Positions 29,265 to 29,551 of a DNA stretch of 29,551 bases are shown here, piece by piece. The translations under genes and the position numbers were made by a program. Numbering within the stretch: position 1 is the first letter of the stretch; the number at the start of each line of letters is the position of its first letter. The DNA is from Nemertoderma westbladi (Eukaryota > Xenacoelomorpha > Nemertodermatida > Nemertodermatidae), in the NCBI GenBank assembly GCA_032718475.1, contig JAUCBJ010003455.1, positions 1 through 29,551 on the forward strand. Direction: 5' to 3'. The notes beneath the pieces were generated by a model, which saw nothing but the letters and a program-made list of their open reading frames with translations, ran no database searches and was not told where the DNA came from.

Positions 29265-29445
29265 TCTCGCCTCGATGTTAAATTATCAATTAAGGGAAAT
29301 TAGCAGTTTACAGTCGCATGCTATTCTAATAAAAACAATAGACTATATTCAATCGAACAGGTTAGTGTTTTATTTTTGGGAGCAATCAGCAGTTATTTGC
29401 GTCGATTTTCTCCTGGAGAGGGATGCATTTTGATTGCGTCCAAAG
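29265..29445. repeat. Dispersed repeat, inverted copy
   Basis: The reverse complement carries gacgcaatcaaaatgc, cccaaaaataaaacac, tttcccttaattgataattt and cgaggcgagatatt. It matches 17285-17460 in order. It also contains 'atcagcagttatttgcgtcg', which matches the bases right of the 38-bp array (19096-19115) in direct orientation. So this copy shows what the family looks like without the minisatellite. Confidence 0.7.
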
Positions 29446-29551
29446 ACTTCCCCACCTGGTGTTCCTTGGCCCTGTATCAAAAGTACTGCCTGCATCGTTA
29501 GGTCACTGCGTCGCCGCACTTATTCAAAGTATTTTGTAGTTCTATTGGAGA

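Overview
This is nuclear DNA of an animal, most likely an AT-rich marine invertebrate. Three independent signs support that. The genes are conserved eukaryotic proteins (cytochrome bc1 14-kDa subunit, ENKD1, gamma-SNAP, a cullin). They have GT-AG introns and A-rich start contexts. More than half of the window is tandem arrays, terminal-inverted-repeat elements and microsatellites. ENKD1 is a centriole/cilium protein, which points to Metazoa. I cannot name the phylum from this sequence alone.

Layout. 1-2010 holds two diverged copies of a ~350-bp dispersed repeat flanking a low-complexity stretch and an eight-copy 68-bp array. 2932-3078 is a (CT)n tract. 3853-6492 is a DNA transposon with ~38-bp terminal inverted repeats (TIRs) and a broken transposase-like gene. 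7734-8198 is an intronless UQCRB-like gene, followed by a Harbinger-like MITE (8606-8803). 9234-13777 is a 4.5-kb TIR-bounded repeat composite with a second, younger TIR element nested inside (12517-13571). 14591-19812 is a two-exon ENKD1 gene whose 4.3-kb intron carries an inverted-repeat element, a long hairpin and a 42-copy 38-bp minisatellite that is open in all six frames. 21007-21274 is the minus-strand last exon of gamma-SNAP. 21825-28299 is a two-exon CUL1-like cullin with a one-base frameshift near its C-terminus. The right end (28437-29551) is a MITE and other repeats.

The most unusual structure is the cullin intron. Its first bases are unit 1 of a ~30-bp tandem array that contains the exon/intron junction, so the 5' splice-site sequence has been copied many times into the intron. 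A 5'-truncated poly(A) retrocopy lies inside this array with an 11-bp target duplication. The reading frame of cullin exon 1 runs through the first array block into the retrocopy, which supplies a stop codon and an AATAAA signal. A short cullin N-terminal isoform is therefore conceivable.

The genes do not form a functional unit. ENKD1 acts at centrioles and microtubules, UQCRB in the respiratory chain, gamma-SNAP in SNARE recycling, and the cullin in ubiquitin ligation. All assignments come from reading translated sequence against remembered family patterns; no database search was run.
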